DNA from: Marisediminicola sp040546025
GTDB taxonomy: Bacteria; Actinomycetota; Actinomycetes; Actinomycetales; Microbacteriaceae
DNA length: 64,000 bases
Assembly: GCF_040546025.1 (NCBI RefSeq)
Contig: NZ_JBEPNA010000002.1
Location: 62,001 to 126,000 of the forward strand
Direction: 5' to 3'
Both the position numbers and the translations under genes were made by a program. Below are positions 27,059 through 38,008 of the stretch, in pieces (the stretch's first letter is position 1; each line of letters begins with the position of its first letter). The notes under the pieces were generated by a model. The model searched no databases. It was not told where the DNA came from and worked only from the letters and a program-made list of their open reading frames with translations.

Positions 27059-27742
27059 GTGAGTGACACCTGGTACGACAAACTCGGCGTGTTCGACCTC
27101 GAGACGACCGGCATCGATGTGGAGTCGAGCCGGATCGTCTCGGCCTATGTCGGAGTGATCGATTCATTCGGCGCGCCGAAGGGGGTGGCGTGGCTCGCCG
27201 ACCCCGGCGTCGAGATCCCTGCCGGGGCGAGCGCCGTGCACGGCATCACCACCGAGCGCGCGCGGGCCGAGGGTCGGCCAGCGGAGGAGGTCGTGGCCGA
27301 GATCGTCTCGGTGCTGCGCGCACTGCTCGCGCAGGGCGTGCCCATCACGATCTACAACGCCCCCTACGACCTCACCCTGCTCAACCGCGAGGCCATCCGG
27401 TACGGCATCGAGCCCCTCGACACGCCGGGCCCGATCATCGATCCCCTCGTGCTCGACAAGGCGATGGACACCTACCGCAAGGGCAAACGCACGCTCGCGA
27501 GCGCTGCGGATGTCTACGGCGTCGAACTGATGGACGCGCACGACGCGACCGCGGATGCCGTGGCCGCCGGCAGGGTCGCGCAGGCAATCGCGCGCAAGTT
27601 CGCCACGGAGCTCGGTGACGATACCGCGGTGCTGCACACGCGGCAGGTGCAGTGGTGCGCCGATCAGGCCGCGAGCTTCCAGTCCTACAAGCGGCGCACG
27701 ACGCCGGACTTCGTCGCCGATGGGGCCTGGCCGCAGCGCTGA
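27059..27742 (+). CDS. DnaQ-like 3'-5' exonuclease
   Basis: DEDD-family exonuclease of 227 aa. Exo I is FDLETTG (residues 12-18), Exo II lies in the YNAPYDLTLL segment, and Exo III is HDATADAVAA, i.e. the DEDDh type like the DNA polymerase III epsilon subunit. The C-terminal 40 residues (QVQWCADQAASFQSYKR) form a conserved actinobacterial tail. It is annotated in relatives as polymerase III epsilon, but role as proofreader or repair nuclease is undecided. GTG start, ten bases after treS. Confidence 0.9.
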   Translation: MSDTWYDKLGVFDLETTGIDVESSRIVSAYVGVIDSFGAPKGVAWLADPGVEIPAGASAVHGITTERARAEGRPAEEVVAEIVSVLRALLAQGVPITIYNAPYDLTLLNREAIRYGIEPLDTPGPIIDPLVLDKAMDTYRKGKRTLASAADVYGVELMDAHDATADAVAAGRVAQAIARKFATELGDDTAVLHTRQVQWCADQAASFQSYKRRTTPDFVADGAWPQR

Positions 27743-27803
27743 GACCTCGTCGCAGCGCCAAGGTGCGCGGCATGTCGCCGAGCGTGTCACCGGCGTTAAC
27801 GAC

Positions 27804-27845
27804 GAGAGCGACCGGTGAGACCCTCGGGTCTCAGCGGTCGCTCTC
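27804..27845. terminator. Bidirectional hairpin terminator
   Basis: Long stem of 11 bp (GAGAGCGACCG / CGGTCGCTCTC) and 8 bp (TGAGACCC / GGGTCTCA) joined by one G-G mismatch, loop TC. It lies between the convergent exonuclease and rpmE2 genes and likely serves both. Confidence 0.75.
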
Positions 27846-27857
27846 GCAGACTGCTGG

Positions 27858-28109
27858 TTAGGAGCCGAAGCCCTTGTAACGCGTGTTGAACTTCTCGACG
27901 CGGCCGGCGGAGTCCATGATCCGCTGCTTGCCCGTGTAGAACGGGTGCGACTCGGAGGAGATCTCGACGTCGATGACCGGGTACGTGTTGCCATCCTCCC
28001 ACTCGATCGTCTTCGCACTGCCGACCGTCGAACGGGTCAGGAACGTGGCGCCGGAGGCGAGGTCGCGGAACACGACGGGCAAGTACGTGGGGTGGATGTC
28101 AGACTTCAT
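27858..28109 (-). CDS. rpmE2: 50S ribosomal protein L31 type B
   Basis: Ribosomal large-subunit protein of 83 aa. It starts MKSDIHPTYLPVVFRD and ends FNTRYKGFGS, typical of type B, and lacks the CxxC zinc site of type A L31. Type B paralogues often replace the zinc form when zinc is scarce, under Zur control. I see no clear Zur box upstream, so it may be the constitutive L31 here. AAGGA precedes the ATG by seven bases. Confidence 0.95.
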   Translation of the reverse strand: MKSDIHPTYLPVVFRDLASGATFLTRSTVGSAKTIEWEDGNTYPVIDVEISSESHPFYTGKQRIMDSAGRVEKFNTRYKGFGS

Positions 28110-28207
28110 GGCGATTCCTTGGGATTCGAAAGTGGATTGCAGTGTGTTGCGAAAAGTTCAGCGGCCTGTGGCCCAACCATCGATGTTATCAGATGGCACG
28201 GCCTGCG

Positions 28208-28990
<783 letters not shown>

Positions 28991-29040
28991 TCTCCAACCC
29001 TAGGCCACCGCGGGGGGACCGGCGGTGAGCCCCGCGGGAA

Positions 29041-30222
29041 CTAGACCAGTGAGTCGTAGATGCGCTGGGTCTCGAGCGCGATCTTGTCCCAGCCGAACTC
29101 CTTCTCGGCACGAATCCGACCGGCGGCACCGTACTTCGCAGCGGTCTCGGGGTCGCCCGTGACCTCGATGAGGGTCGCCGCCAGATCGTTGACGAACCGG
29201 TCCGGGTCGATCGGGGTGCCGGTGCCGTCCTGCATCTGCTCGATCGGCACAAGGCGTCCCGTCACACCGTCGTCCACGACCTCGGGGATGCCGCCGGTGG
29301 CGGTGCCGACCACGGCGGCGCCACAGGCCATCGCCTCGAGATTGACGATGCCGAGCGGTTCGTAGACAGAGGGGCAGACGAAGGTCGTCGCGACGCTCAG
29401 CACGGCGGAGAGCTCGTGCTGGCTCAGCAGGCGATCGATCCAGACGACTCCCGAGCGCTCACGGGCGAGCTCGGCCATACCGGCCTCGACCTCGGCGAGG
29501 ATCTCCTTGGTGTCGGGCGCGCCAGCGCAGAGTACGAGCTGCACCTCCGGGGGCAGCTGCTGTGCGGCGCGCAGGAGGTAGGGAAGACCCTTCTGCCGGG
29601 TGATCCGGCCGACGAACACCACCGATGGGCGGTCGGGATCGATGCCGAGACCGCGCACCAGATCCGGATCGTCGACCGGCTTCCACTTCGCAAGGTCGAT
29701 GCCGTTGTAGACGGTCTCGACCTTGTTCGGATCCAGCGAGGGATAGGCGCGCAGGATGTCGCGCCGCATTCCGTCGCTCACCGCGATCACGGCATCCGCG
29801 CTCTCGAAGGCGTTCTTCTCGATCCAGCTGGAGATGCGGTATCCGCCGCCGAGCTGCTCTGCCTTCCAGGGCCGGAGCGGCTCGAGGCTGTGGGCGGTGA
29901 CAACGTGCGGGATGCCGTGCAGCAGCGAGGCGAGGTGCCCGGCTCCGTTCGCGTACCAGGTGTGGGAGTGCACAAGATCGGCCCCGGCGACATCCTGGGC
30001 GATCTGCAGATCCACGCCGAGGGTCGCGAGGGTCGCGTTGGCGTCCTTCAGCTCATCCGGCACCGAATAGGCGAACACGCCCGGCTCGTCGCGGGGTGCG
30101 CCGAAGCAGCGCACGGTGACGTCGAGGGTGGGGCGAAGCGCCCGCACCAGTTCCGCGACGTGCACGCCAGCACCGCCGTACACCTCTGGTGGATACTCCC
30201 GAGTTATCAGATTGACCTTCAC
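29041..30222 (-). CDS. glgM: GlgM/GlgA-type glycosyltransferase (alpha-maltose-1-phosphate or glycogen synthase)
   Basis: GT4 enzyme of 393 aa of the Corynebacterium-type GlgA family. In mycobacteria this family member (GlgM) makes maltose-1-phosphate from ADP-glucose and glucose-1-phosphate, feeding the GlgE glycogen route; older annotation calls it glycogen synthase. The N-terminus carries KVNLITREYPPEVYGGAG, with donor-binding residues in FVGRITRQKG and the E-x7-E segment VYEPLGIVNLEAMACG. The GTG at 30222 is taken as start because similarity begins there. It is divergent from glgC, as in mycobacteria, across a 47-bp shared promoter region. Confidence 0.88.
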   Translation of the reverse strand: MKVNLITREYPPEVYGGAGVHVAELVRALRPTLDVTVRCFGAPRDEPGVFAYSVPDELKDANATLATLGVDLQIAQDVAGADLVHSHTWYANGAGHLASLLHGIPHVVTAHSLEPLRPWKAEQLGGGYRISSWIEKNAFESADAVIAVSDGMRRDILRAYPSLDPNKVETVYNGIDLAKWKPVDDPDLVRGLGIDPDRPSVVFVGRITRQKGLPYLLRAAQQLPPEVQLVLCAGAPDTKEILAEVEAGMAELARERSGVVWIDRLLSQHELSAVLSVATTFVCPSVYEPLGIVNLEAMACGAAVVGTATGGIPEVVDDGVTGRLVPIEQMQDGTGTPIDPDRFVNDLAATLIEVTGDPETAAKYGAAGRIRAEKEFGWDKIALETQRIYDSLV

Positions 30223-30269
30223 GGAGTGAACGCTAGTACAGCGTGAACTCGAGCCTCTACTGTTGAGGA

Positions 30270-31511
30270 ATGTCATCGAAGAAGATCTTTGGAATTGTCC
30301 TCGCCGGTGGAGAAGGAAAGCGGCTCATGCCGCTGACCGCAGACCGGGCCAAGCCGGGAGTGCCGTTCGGCGGCAACTACCGCCTCATCGACTTTGCGCT
30401 CTCGAATCTGATCAACTCGGGCCTGCGGCAGATTGTCGTGCTGACCCAGTACAAGTCGCACAGCCTCGACCGCCACGTCTCACAGACCTGGCGCCTGTCG
30501 GGCCTCACGAACTCCTACGTCGCATCCGTTCCCGCCCAGCAGCGACTCGGAAAGCGCTGGTTCGCGGGATCCGCCGACGCGATCCTGCAGAGCCTCAACC
30601 TGCTCCGCGACGAGAAGCCCGACATCGTCGTCGTGGTCGGCGCCGACCACGTCTACCGCATGGACTTCAGCCAGATGGTTGCGGCGCACATCGAATCCGG
30701 TGCCGGCGTGACCGTGGCGGCCATTCGGCAGCCGATCGCACTCGCCGACCAGTTCGGCGTCATCGAGGTCAGCCCGGACGACCCGACCCGTATCAAGGCG
30801 TTCCACGAGAAGCCCAAGAACCCGGTCGGCCTGGCCGACTCCCCCGGGGAGGTGCTTGCGTCGATGGGCAACTACATTTTCGACGCCGACGTTCTCATGG
30901 ATGCCGTGATCCGCGACGGCGAGCTGCCCGACTCGAAGCATGACATGGGCGGTGACATCGTTCCGTGGTTCGTGTCGCAGAATGACGCGGCCGTCTACGA
31001 CCTGAACCGCAACGAGGTTCCCGGCGCAACCGATCGCGACCGGTACTACTGGCGCGACGTCGGCACGATCGAGTCGTTCTTCGACGCCCACCAGGACCTC
31101 ATCTCGGCGCTGCCCGTCTTCAATCTCTATAACTCAGAGTGGCCGATCTTCAGCCAGCAGCTCAACTCGCCGCCGGCGAAGTTCGTCCGCGACTCCAGCG
31201 GCAACCTCGGCACGACGATCGACTCGATCGTGTCGCTCGGGTCGGTCTTGTCCGGCGCGCACATCGAACGCAGCGTGCTCGGGCCGTGGGCGACGATCGG
31301 CGGTGGAGCCAAGGTCACCGACTCGATCGTGTTCGACCGGGTGAAGATCGGTCCGAACGCCGTGGTGCGCCGGGCTATTCTGGACAAGGAAGTCGTGATC
31401 GAAGCCGGCGCGACGATTGGTGTTGATGCCGATGCCGACCGGGCTCGCGGATTCACCGTCACCGATTCCGGGATCACCGTTGTGGGCAAGGGAGTTCACG
31501 TCTCCGCCTAA
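30270..31511 (+). CDS. glgC: Glucose-1-phosphate adenylyltransferase
   Basis: Makes ADP-glucose from ATP and glucose-1-phosphate, the committed step of glycogen and alpha-glucan synthesis. The 413-aa protein has the nucleotide-binding loop LAGGEGKRLMPLT (11-23) with RAKP, the catalytic GADHVYRMDF (about 128), and a C-terminal left-handed beta helix with hexapeptide repeats. GAGGA lies directly before the ATG, an unusually short spacing. It works with the divergent glgM gene; both would be co-regulated from the short shared intergenic DNA. Confidence 0.96.
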   Translation: MSSKKIFGIVLAGGEGKRLMPLTADRAKPGVPFGGNYRLIDFALSNLINSGLRQIVVLTQYKSHSLDRHVSQTWRLSGLTNSYVASVPAQQRLGKRWFAGSADAILQSLNLLRDEKPDIVVVVGADHVYRMDFSQMVAAHIESGAGVTVAAIRQPIALADQFGVIEVSPDDPTRIKAFHEKPKNPVGLADSPGEVLASMGNYIFDADVLMDAVIRDGELPDSKHDMGGDIVPWFVSQNDAAVYDLNRNEVPGATDRDRYYWRDVGTIESFFDAHQDLISALPVFNLYNSEWPIFSQQLNSPPAKFVRDSSGNLGTTIDSIVSLGSVLSGAHIERSVLGPWATIGGGAKVTDSIVFDRVKIGPNAVVRRAILDKEVVIEAGATIGVDADADRARGFTVTDSGITVVGKGVHVSA

Positions 31512-31556
31512 TTGCCACCCGCTCGCCGGTTGTGGCCGAAGCCACCAGGGAAGCGC

Positions 31557-32198
31557 ATGGCCGGATTTCTTGTCGTTCTCGACGTCGACTCGACACTCAT
31601 CGAGAACGAGGTCATCGAGTTGCTCGCGGATGCTGCGGGCTCGCTCGCCGAGGTCGCGCGGATCACCGCAAGCGCTATGAACGGGGAGCTCGACTTCGAG
31701 GAGAGCCTCCGGGCGAGAGTCGCGACGCTCGCGGGACTCCCGGTGTCGGTCTTCGACGAGGTCGCCGGGCTCATCCGCGTGACCGACGGGGTGCCCGAGA
31801 TGATCCGCGGGGTGCACGCGGCGGGAGGGCGCGTCGGGGTTGTCTCGGGAGGGTTCCACGAGTTGGTCGACCCGATCGCGGAGCGGCTCGGCCTCGACTA
31901 CTGGAGGGCAAACCGACTTGACATCGCGGGTGGGCTGCTCACCGGCGGACTGTCGGGCGCGATCGTCGATGCCGAGGCGAAGGCGCACACTCTGCGCGAA
32001 TGGGCGGATGACTTCGGTGTGCCGCTGCGCCAGACGATGGCGGTCGGCGATGGCGCGAACGACCTGCCCATGATGGCCATCACCGGGCTGTCGGTCGGGT
32101 TCGACGCGAAGGCACCCGTGCGGGACGAGGCCGACATCCTCATGGACGTGCGCGACCTCGCGCAGCTGCTTCCGCTGCTCGGACTCTGCCGGGCCTGA
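31557..32198 (+). CDS. serB: Phosphoserine phosphatase
   Basis: HAD-family phosphatase of 213 aa releasing serine from O-phosphoserine, the last step of serine synthesis. HAD motif I is DVDSTLIE (Asp9 nucleophile, Asp11), motif II VVSGGFHE (about residue 98), motif III/IV GDGANDLPMM (about 164). ATG 31557 is chosen, with CCAGGGAAG upstream; a TTG at 31512 would add 15 unrelated residues. It ends six bases before the convergent fabG-like gene. Confidence 0.92.
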   Translation: MAGFLVVLDVDSTLIENEVIELLADAAGSLAEVARITASAMNGELDFEESLRARVATLAGLPVSVFDEVAGLIRVTDGVPEMIRGVHAAGGRVGVVSGGFHELVDPIAERLGLDYWRANRLDIAGGLLTGGLSGAIVDAEAKAHTLREWADDFGVPLRQTMAVGDGANDLPMMAITGLSVGFDAKAPVRDEADILMDVRDLAQLLPLLGLCRA

Positions 32199-32204
32199 GG
32201 TCGG

Positions 32205-32915
32205 CTAGTGGCCCATCCCGAGGCCGCCGTCAACGGGGATAACCGCCCCGGAGATGTAGGCGGCGTCGTCACTCGCAAGCCAGGTGATCACACGGGCGAC
32301 CTCCTGCGGGGTGGCGAACCGTGCCGCGGGGATCGACTTCAGGTAGTCGGCCTGCTGCGCCTCGGACAGCTCGGCGGTCATGTCGGTCTCGATGAATCCT
32401 GGCGCGACCACGTTCGCCGTGATGCCGCGTGAGCCGAGCTCGCGCGTTACCGACCGCGCAAGTCCGATGAGACCGCTCTTCGAGGCGGAGTAGTTGACCT
32501 GGCCGGCCGAGCCGAGCAGGCCCACAACGCTCGAGACGAGCACGATTCGACCGAAGCGTGCCTTGAGCATTCCCTTCGAGGCGCGCTTGACCACACGGAA
32601 CGCCCCGGAGAGGTTCGTGTCGATGACGTCGGTGAAGTCGGAGTCGCTCATCCGCATGAGGAGCATGTCACGGGTGATGCCGGCATTGGCGACGACCACC
32701 TCGACGGGCCCGAGCTCGGCCTCGATGCTCGTAAACGCGGCGTCGATCGAGGCGGCATCGGTGACGTCGGCGCGCACGGTCATGGTGCCGCCCGGGCCGT
32801 CACCGGACCGCGCGGTCACGGCGACACGGTGCCCGAGAGCAACGAATTCTTGAGCGATGGCAAAGCCGATTCCGCGGTTTCCGCCGGTGACGAGAACGGT
32901 CCTGGCAACGGTCAT
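32205..32915 (-). CDS. fabG: 3-oxoacyl-ACP reductase, SDR family (FabG type)
   Basis: NADPH-dependent reductase of 236 aa for the first reduction in fatty acid elongation. Cofactor motif TGGNRGIG is at 10-17, NAG at about 81-83, and the active site is Ser plus YSASK (about 142-146); the C-terminal GFIETDM and PVDGGLGM fit FabG. ATG 32915 has GGGGAG seven bases upstream. The SDR family is broad, so a different oxoacyl or hydroxy substrate is possible. It is monocistronic. Confidence 0.88.
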   Translation of the reverse strand: MTVARTVLVTGGNRGIGFAIAQEFVALGHRVAVTARSGDGPGGTMTVRADVTDAASIDAAFTSIEAELGPVEVVVANAGITRDMLLMRMSDSDFTDVIDTNLSGAFRVVKRASKGMLKARFGRIVLVSSVVGLLGSAGQVNYSASKSGLIGLARSVTRELGSRGITANVVAPGFIETDMTAELSEAQQADYLKSIPAARFATPQEVARVITWLASDDAAYISGAVIPVDGGLGMGH

Positions 32916-33030
32916 TGGTGACTCCCCTGGATCAGCGTGCAAACGGGGCGCTCCCGGCAAACTCCCACAAGCCTAGACGTAGGCTTAACCAGTCGTAGCT
33001 GGTTCCATCACTCAGCAGAAAACGTGTTCC

Positions 33031-33330
33031 ATGGCTAAACCACAGGTCATCTCGTCGATCACCGCACTCCCGCAGTCCCCCCAGGACGATCGCAGGGCGC
33101 GCATGACGAAGTACCTCATTGCCATGGGAGTGCGCCTGGTCTGCATCGCCCTGTGCTTCGTCGTGCAGGGCTGGTGGCTCGCCGTCTTCGCAATCGCCGC
33201 GATCGTGCTCCCCTACTTCGCGGTGATCCTGGCAAATGTGGGGCATCAGGAGGCCGGCACCGTCGTGCGGCCGGGGTCGATCGTTCCGGTGCGCCCGCGC
33301 GAGCAGGCCGCCGACGGTGACGCTGCGTGA
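33031..33330 (+). CDS. DUF3099 domain membrane protein
   Basis: Small protein of 99 aa with two hydrophobic segments (about 34-52 and 55-71) and a Pro/Arg-rich C-terminal tail. It resembles the actinobacterial DUF3099 family of unknown function. It is the first of three genes that overlap by 4 bp each, ending in SURF1, so a link to respiratory oxidase assembly is a reasonable guess. Confidence 0.8.
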   Translation: MAKPQVISSITALPQSPQDDRRARMTKYLIAMGVRLVCIALCFVVQGWWLAVFAIAAIVLPYFAVILANVGHQEAGTVVRPGSIVPVRPREQAADGDAA

Positions 33331-33575
33331 TCCCACTCCCGGGAGCAGGGGTTGGCGCTGGATTGTCGCCGACCTGCTCGCGGGCGGGATGCTCGGGGGC
33401 TGCGACCTTCAACGTCAATTGGCGCAATCCCCGCATCCACGGTCCGGAGCGGGTCAAGGTGTGGCTGGCGTGCGATGAGCACCGCGAGTACCTGCACGAC
33501 TATCTGCACGCCAGGGACTTCCCGGTTCGGGTGACCCCGCTGGCGGAGCGCGTCGATAGGGTTGAACTGTCATGA
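33327..33575 (+). CDS. Small putative metal-binding protein upstream of SURF1
   Basis: 82-aa soluble protein. A Cys pair (CSRAGC, residues 17-22) and CDEH (about 49-52) could bind zinc or another metal. The segment NVNWRNPRIHGPERVKVW is very distinctive. Homologues occur next to SURF1 in related actinobacteria and are sometimes misnamed acetone carboxylase. The GTG start overlaps the DUF3099 stop (GTGA), and the stop overlaps the SURF1 ATG, so all three are translationally coupled. Function unknown. Confidence 0.75.
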   Translation: MIPLPGAGVGAGLSPTCSRAGCSGAATFNVNWRNPRIHGPERVKVWLACDEHREYLHDYLHARDFPVRVTPLAERVDRVELS

Positions 33576-34426
33576 ACCGTTGGAGATTCGCCCTCTCGAA
33601 GCGGTGGGCGGGTTACCTCGCGCTCACCGTCGTTGTCGCGATCGCCTGTTCGGGGCTCGGCCTGTGGCAGTTTGAGCGCCGCGCCGAGGCGCGCGCCGAG
33701 ATCGATCGGATCGAGTCGAACTACGAGCGCCCGGCAGCGCCGGTGGGTGACGTGCTCGCCACGCCGGGTTCCTTCGAGGAGAGCCAGAAGTGGCTTCCGG
33801 TGCTGCTCGAGGGCACGTACCTCCCCGATGAGCAGCTTCTCGTTCGCAACCGCCCGTTCGCTGGCCGTCCAGGGTTCGAGGTTCTCACTCCCCTGCTCCT
33901 CGCCGACGGCACAGTGTTCGTCGTCGACCGCGGCTGGCTGCCAACGGGATCCGAACAGGACGCCCCCGACGACATTCCCGCCGCGCCGGCCGGCCCGGTG
34001 TCTGTCACGGCGCGGCTGAAGGCCAGCGAGCCTCTGCTCTCGAGTCGGTCGACAATTGCCGGTTCCGGCCAGATCCCCACGATTCACCTCCCCCAGATCG
34101 CCGAACTGCTCGACCGGCCCGCCTACACGGCGGCGTACGGGCTGGTGATCACCGAGAGCCCGGAGCCCGCGACCGCCCCGATGCCGTCGGTCACGCCGGT
34201 GCTGGACGAGGGCCCGCACCTGTCGTACGCGCTGCAGTGGTTTGTCTTCGCGATTCTCGCCTTCATCGGGCTCGGCTGGGCCCTGCGCCAGGAGTACCGC
34301 ACCGTGAACGCGGACGACCCGGAGGAGAAGGAGCGCGCCGACGAACGCGCGCGGCGCCGCGCGGCCCGGGCGCCGTCCGACGACGAGTCGGAGGACGCGC
34401 TGCTCGAGGCGAGCGAACGCCGCTAG
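33572..34426 (+). CDS. SURF1 family cytochrome oxidase biogenesis protein
   Basis: Membrane protein of 284 aa that assists assembly of the aa3-type cytochrome c oxidase, probably at heme A insertion. It has the SURF1 layout: N-terminal helix (residues 14-34) with GLWQFERR, a periplasmic domain including RNRPFAGRPGF and VDRGWLP, and a second helix near 218-236 (WFVFAILAFIGLG). The C-terminus is a charged cytoplasmic tail. ctaA and ctaB lie 7-9 kb away. Confidence 0.92.
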   Translation: MNRWRFALSKRWAGYLALTVVVAIACSGLGLWQFERRAEARAEIDRIESNYERPAAPVGDVLATPGSFEESQKWLPVLLEGTYLPDEQLLVRNRPFAGRPGFEVLTPLLLADGTVFVVDRGWLPTGSEQDAPDDIPAAPAGPVSVTARLKASEPLLSSRSTIAGSGQIPTIHLPQIAELLDRPAYTAAYGLVITESPEPATAPMPSVTPVLDEGPHLSYALQWFVFAILAFIGLGWALRQEYRTVNADDPEEKERADERARRRAARAPSDDESEDALLEASERR

Positions 34427-34429
34427 CGA

Positions 34430-36028
<1,599 letters not shown>

Positions 36029-36171
36029 AGGTCAATTCCATTTCTTCGGGCGCGTTTTTACAACACACTGCGGGGGGAAGTGCCCCAGTCTACGCGCCGT
36101 GCCGCGGCATCCCGCCCGAACGCACGAAGAGGCTGCCCGCCCGAAGAGTCCGCCTCCGCGAAGAGACTCAA

Positions 36172-36248
36172 CGCAGGAGTTTTTGCGACACGCCGGGCTG
36201 ACTGGCGCTCGGGCACGGCGTGTCGCGGATTCTCCTCGGTTGCGTGCG
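36172..36248 (+). repeat. 77-bp palindromic repeat, copy 2
   Basis: Begins CGCAGGAGTTTTTGCG and ends CTCGGTTGCGTGCG. The inner stem GCGACACGCCG / CGGCGTGTCGC is a perfect 11 bp around an about 20-base loop. Identical length to the other two copies. Confidence 0.85.
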
Positions 36249-36367
36249 CTCGCGCGCCGTGGGGCCCCGGACGTTCTGTCGCCCGTGCGAGTCCGGTCAG
36301 TCGTGTTGGACGGGCAAGTCGGGCCAGAGACCGGTCAGACAGTTTTGGCCGGTGATGTGGTCCGTTC

Positions 36368-36444
36368 GGCAGGAGTTTCTGCGACGCGCCGGGCGCACTG
36401 GCGCTCGAGCGCGTCGTGTCGCGGATTCTCCTCGGTTGCGTGCG
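36368..36444 (+). repeat. 77-bp palindromic repeat, copy 3
   Basis: Begins GGCAGGAGTTTCTGCG and ends CTCGGTTGCGTGCG, same orientation as copy 2 and 196 bp from it. The inner stem keeps nine Watson-Crick pairs, one G-T wobble and one mismatch, so it still folds. Confidence 0.85.
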
Positions 36445-36562
36445 TGCGCGCGCGCCGTGCCGGGTCGGAACGACGAAACGATATCCCCGCGCGGTGGCGG
36501 GACGCGCTCGGCGTGACGCCTCCGGCCCGACGGCTCTGGCGTGATGCCTCAGGCTCGGCAGG

Positions 36563-36892
36563 TCAGATCGAGAAGCCGAGTGCGCGCATCATGTCGCGTC
36601 CGTCGTCGGTGATCTTCTCCGGGCCCCACGGCGGCATCCACACCCAGTTGATGCGGAACTGCTCGACGACACCATCGAGGGACTCTGCGGTCTGTTCCTC
36701 GAGCACGTCGGTGAGCGGGCATCCAGCCGACGTGAGCGTCATGCTGATGATGAGGGCGTTGTTCTCGTCGTCCCAGGTGAGGTCGTAGATCAGGCCGAGG
36801 TCGACGATGTTGATCCCGAGCTCGGGATCCATGACGTTCTTCAACGCCTCTTCGACCTCGTCGAAGAGTGCGGGTGCGAGTGCGACGGCCAT
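36563..36892 (-). CDS. sufT: SufT-like metal-sulfur cluster assembly factor (DUF59/MIP18)
   Basis: 109-aa iron-sulfur maturation or carrier protein. The conserved DPELGINIVDLGLIYD is at residues 22-37 and the reactive Cys58 is in TSAGCPLTD; WMPPWGPEKIT near the C-terminus is a family mark. It is the last gene of the SUF operon, four bases after sufC. SufT proteins help mature Fe-S enzymes when demand is high. Confidence 0.92.
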   Translation of the reverse strand: MAVALAPALFDEVEEALKNVMDPELGINIVDLGLIYDLTWDDENNALIISMTLTSAGCPLTDVLEEQTAESLDGVVEQFRINWVWMPPWGPEKITDDGRDMMRALGFSI

Positions 36893-36896
36893 CGGG

Positions 36897-37661
36897 CTAG
36901 CCTACGGAAGTCTCGGTGAGAAATCGATCGTAGCCTTCGGCCTCGAGTCGGTCTGCCAGCTCCGGGCCGCCTTCCTCGGCGACGCGACCATCGACGAACA
37001 CGTGCACGAAGTCCGGCTGGATATAGCGCAGGATGCGGGTGTAGTGGGTGATGAGCAGCAGTCCGAGGCCCGTCTCGGCCTTCGCACGGTTGACGCCCTC
37101 GGCGACGATCTTGAGCGCGTCGACGTCGAGGCCGGAGTCAGTCTCGTCGAGGATCGCGAACTTGGGCTTGAGCAGCTCGAGCTGGAGGATCTCGTGGCGC
37201 TTCTTCTCGCCGCCGGAGAACCCCTCGTTGACGTTGCGCTGGGCGAAGGAGGGGTCCATGCGCAGGTTCTTCATGGCCTCCCTGACGTCCTTGGTCCAGC
37301 CGCGCAGCGCGGGGGCCTCGCCGTCGAGCGCGGTCTTGGCGGTGCGGAGGAAGTTCGTCACGGCGACGCCCGGGATCTCGACCGGGTACTGCATGGCGAG
37401 GAAAAGACCGGCGCGCGCGCGCTCGTCGACGGGCAGGTCGGTCATCTCGTTTCCGTCGAGCTTGATCGATCCGCGTTCGACGTGATACTTCGGGTGCCCG
37501 GCGATCGTGTAGGCGAGGGTGGACTTGCCCGAGCCGTTGGGACCCATGATCGCGTGGATCTCGCCCTCGTTGACGGTGAGGTCGACGCCCTTGAGGATGT
37601 CGATCTTTCCCTGCTCGGTTTCGACGCTCACATGGAGGTCGTGGATTTCGAGAACAGACAT
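36897..37661 (-). CDS. sufC: Fe-S cluster assembly ATPase SufC
   Basis: ABC-type ATPase of 254 aa that drives conformational change in the SufB-SufD scaffold. Walker A GPNGSGKS is at 40-47, the signature FSGGEKKRHE near 148, and Walker B ILDETDSGLD. ATG 37661 has AAGGA seven bases upstream. It follows the Rieske-type gene by 20 bp, all in the same orientation. Confidence 0.97.
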   Translation of the reverse strand: MSVLEIHDLHVSVETEQGKIDILKGVDLTVNEGEIHAIMGPNGSGKSTLAYTIAGHPKYHVERGSIKLDGNEMTDLPVDERARAGLFLAMQYPVEIPGVAVTNFLRTAKTALDGEAPALRGWTKDVREAMKNLRMDPSFAQRNVNEGFSGGEKKRHEILQLELLKPKFAILDETDSGLDVDALKIVAEGVNRAKAETGLGLLLITHYTRILRYIQPDFVHVFVDGRVAEEGGPELADRLEAEGYDRFLTETSVG

Positions 37662-37681
37662 GGTGGGTTCCTTCAGATTTC

Positions 37682-38008
37682 TTAGACGGTGACGACGGCG
37701 GTCGGGTCGATGAAGACCTCGCCGCCCTCGATCGTCACGGTGTAGACGGGGACCGGCTCGTAGGCCGGAAGGGTGATGGGCTTGCCGGTCTTGAGCGAGA
37801 ACTTGGAGCCGTGCGCCCAGCACTCGAGGGTGTCGTCCTCGACGAACCCCTCGGACAGCGAGATGTCGCCGTGAGTGCAGGTGTCGCCGATCGCGTGGAT
37901 ATCGCCGGCCGAGTCGCGCACCAGGGCGATCGGCAGGCCGTCGATCACGACGCGCACTGCTGCCCCAACCTCGAGGTCGGTTTCGGCGCATACCTTGATT
38001 GCGGCCAT
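37682..38008 (-). CDS. Rieske [2Fe-2S] ferredoxin-like protein in SUF operon
   Basis: 108-aa non-heme-oxygenase-type ferredoxin. The two cluster-binding motifs are CTHGD (Cys44, His46) and CWAHG (Cys63, His66). Its position between sufD and sufC, overlapping the sufD stop by one base (TGATG), suggests it takes part in Fe-S assembly or electron supply, although this type is usually annotated as an oxygenase subunit. No oxygenase gene is nearby. Confidence 0.93.
   Translation of the reverse strand: MAAIKVCAETDLEVGAAVRVVIDGLPIALVRDSAGDIHAIGDTCTHGDISLSEGFVEDDTLECWAHGSKFSLKTGKPITLPAYEPVPVYTVTIEGGEVFIDPTAVVTV

Larger units (their letters stand above)
36029..36562. other. Repeat-bearing intergenic region, no gene
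   Basis: 534 bp between the ABC-F and sufT genes. It holds two copies of the 77-bp palindromic repeat and, at 36507-36560, a diverged tandem pair around GGCGTGACGCC and GGCGTGATGCC about 27 bp apart. The rest is G+C-rich with no protein-like open frame. The ABC-F promoter should lie at its left edge. Confidence 0.6.

Noticed and set aside
36507..36560. Tandem GGCGTGACGCC pair as terminator of sufT
   Set aside because: It is imperfect, with no T tract on the minus strand; kept only as a note in the intergenic entry.
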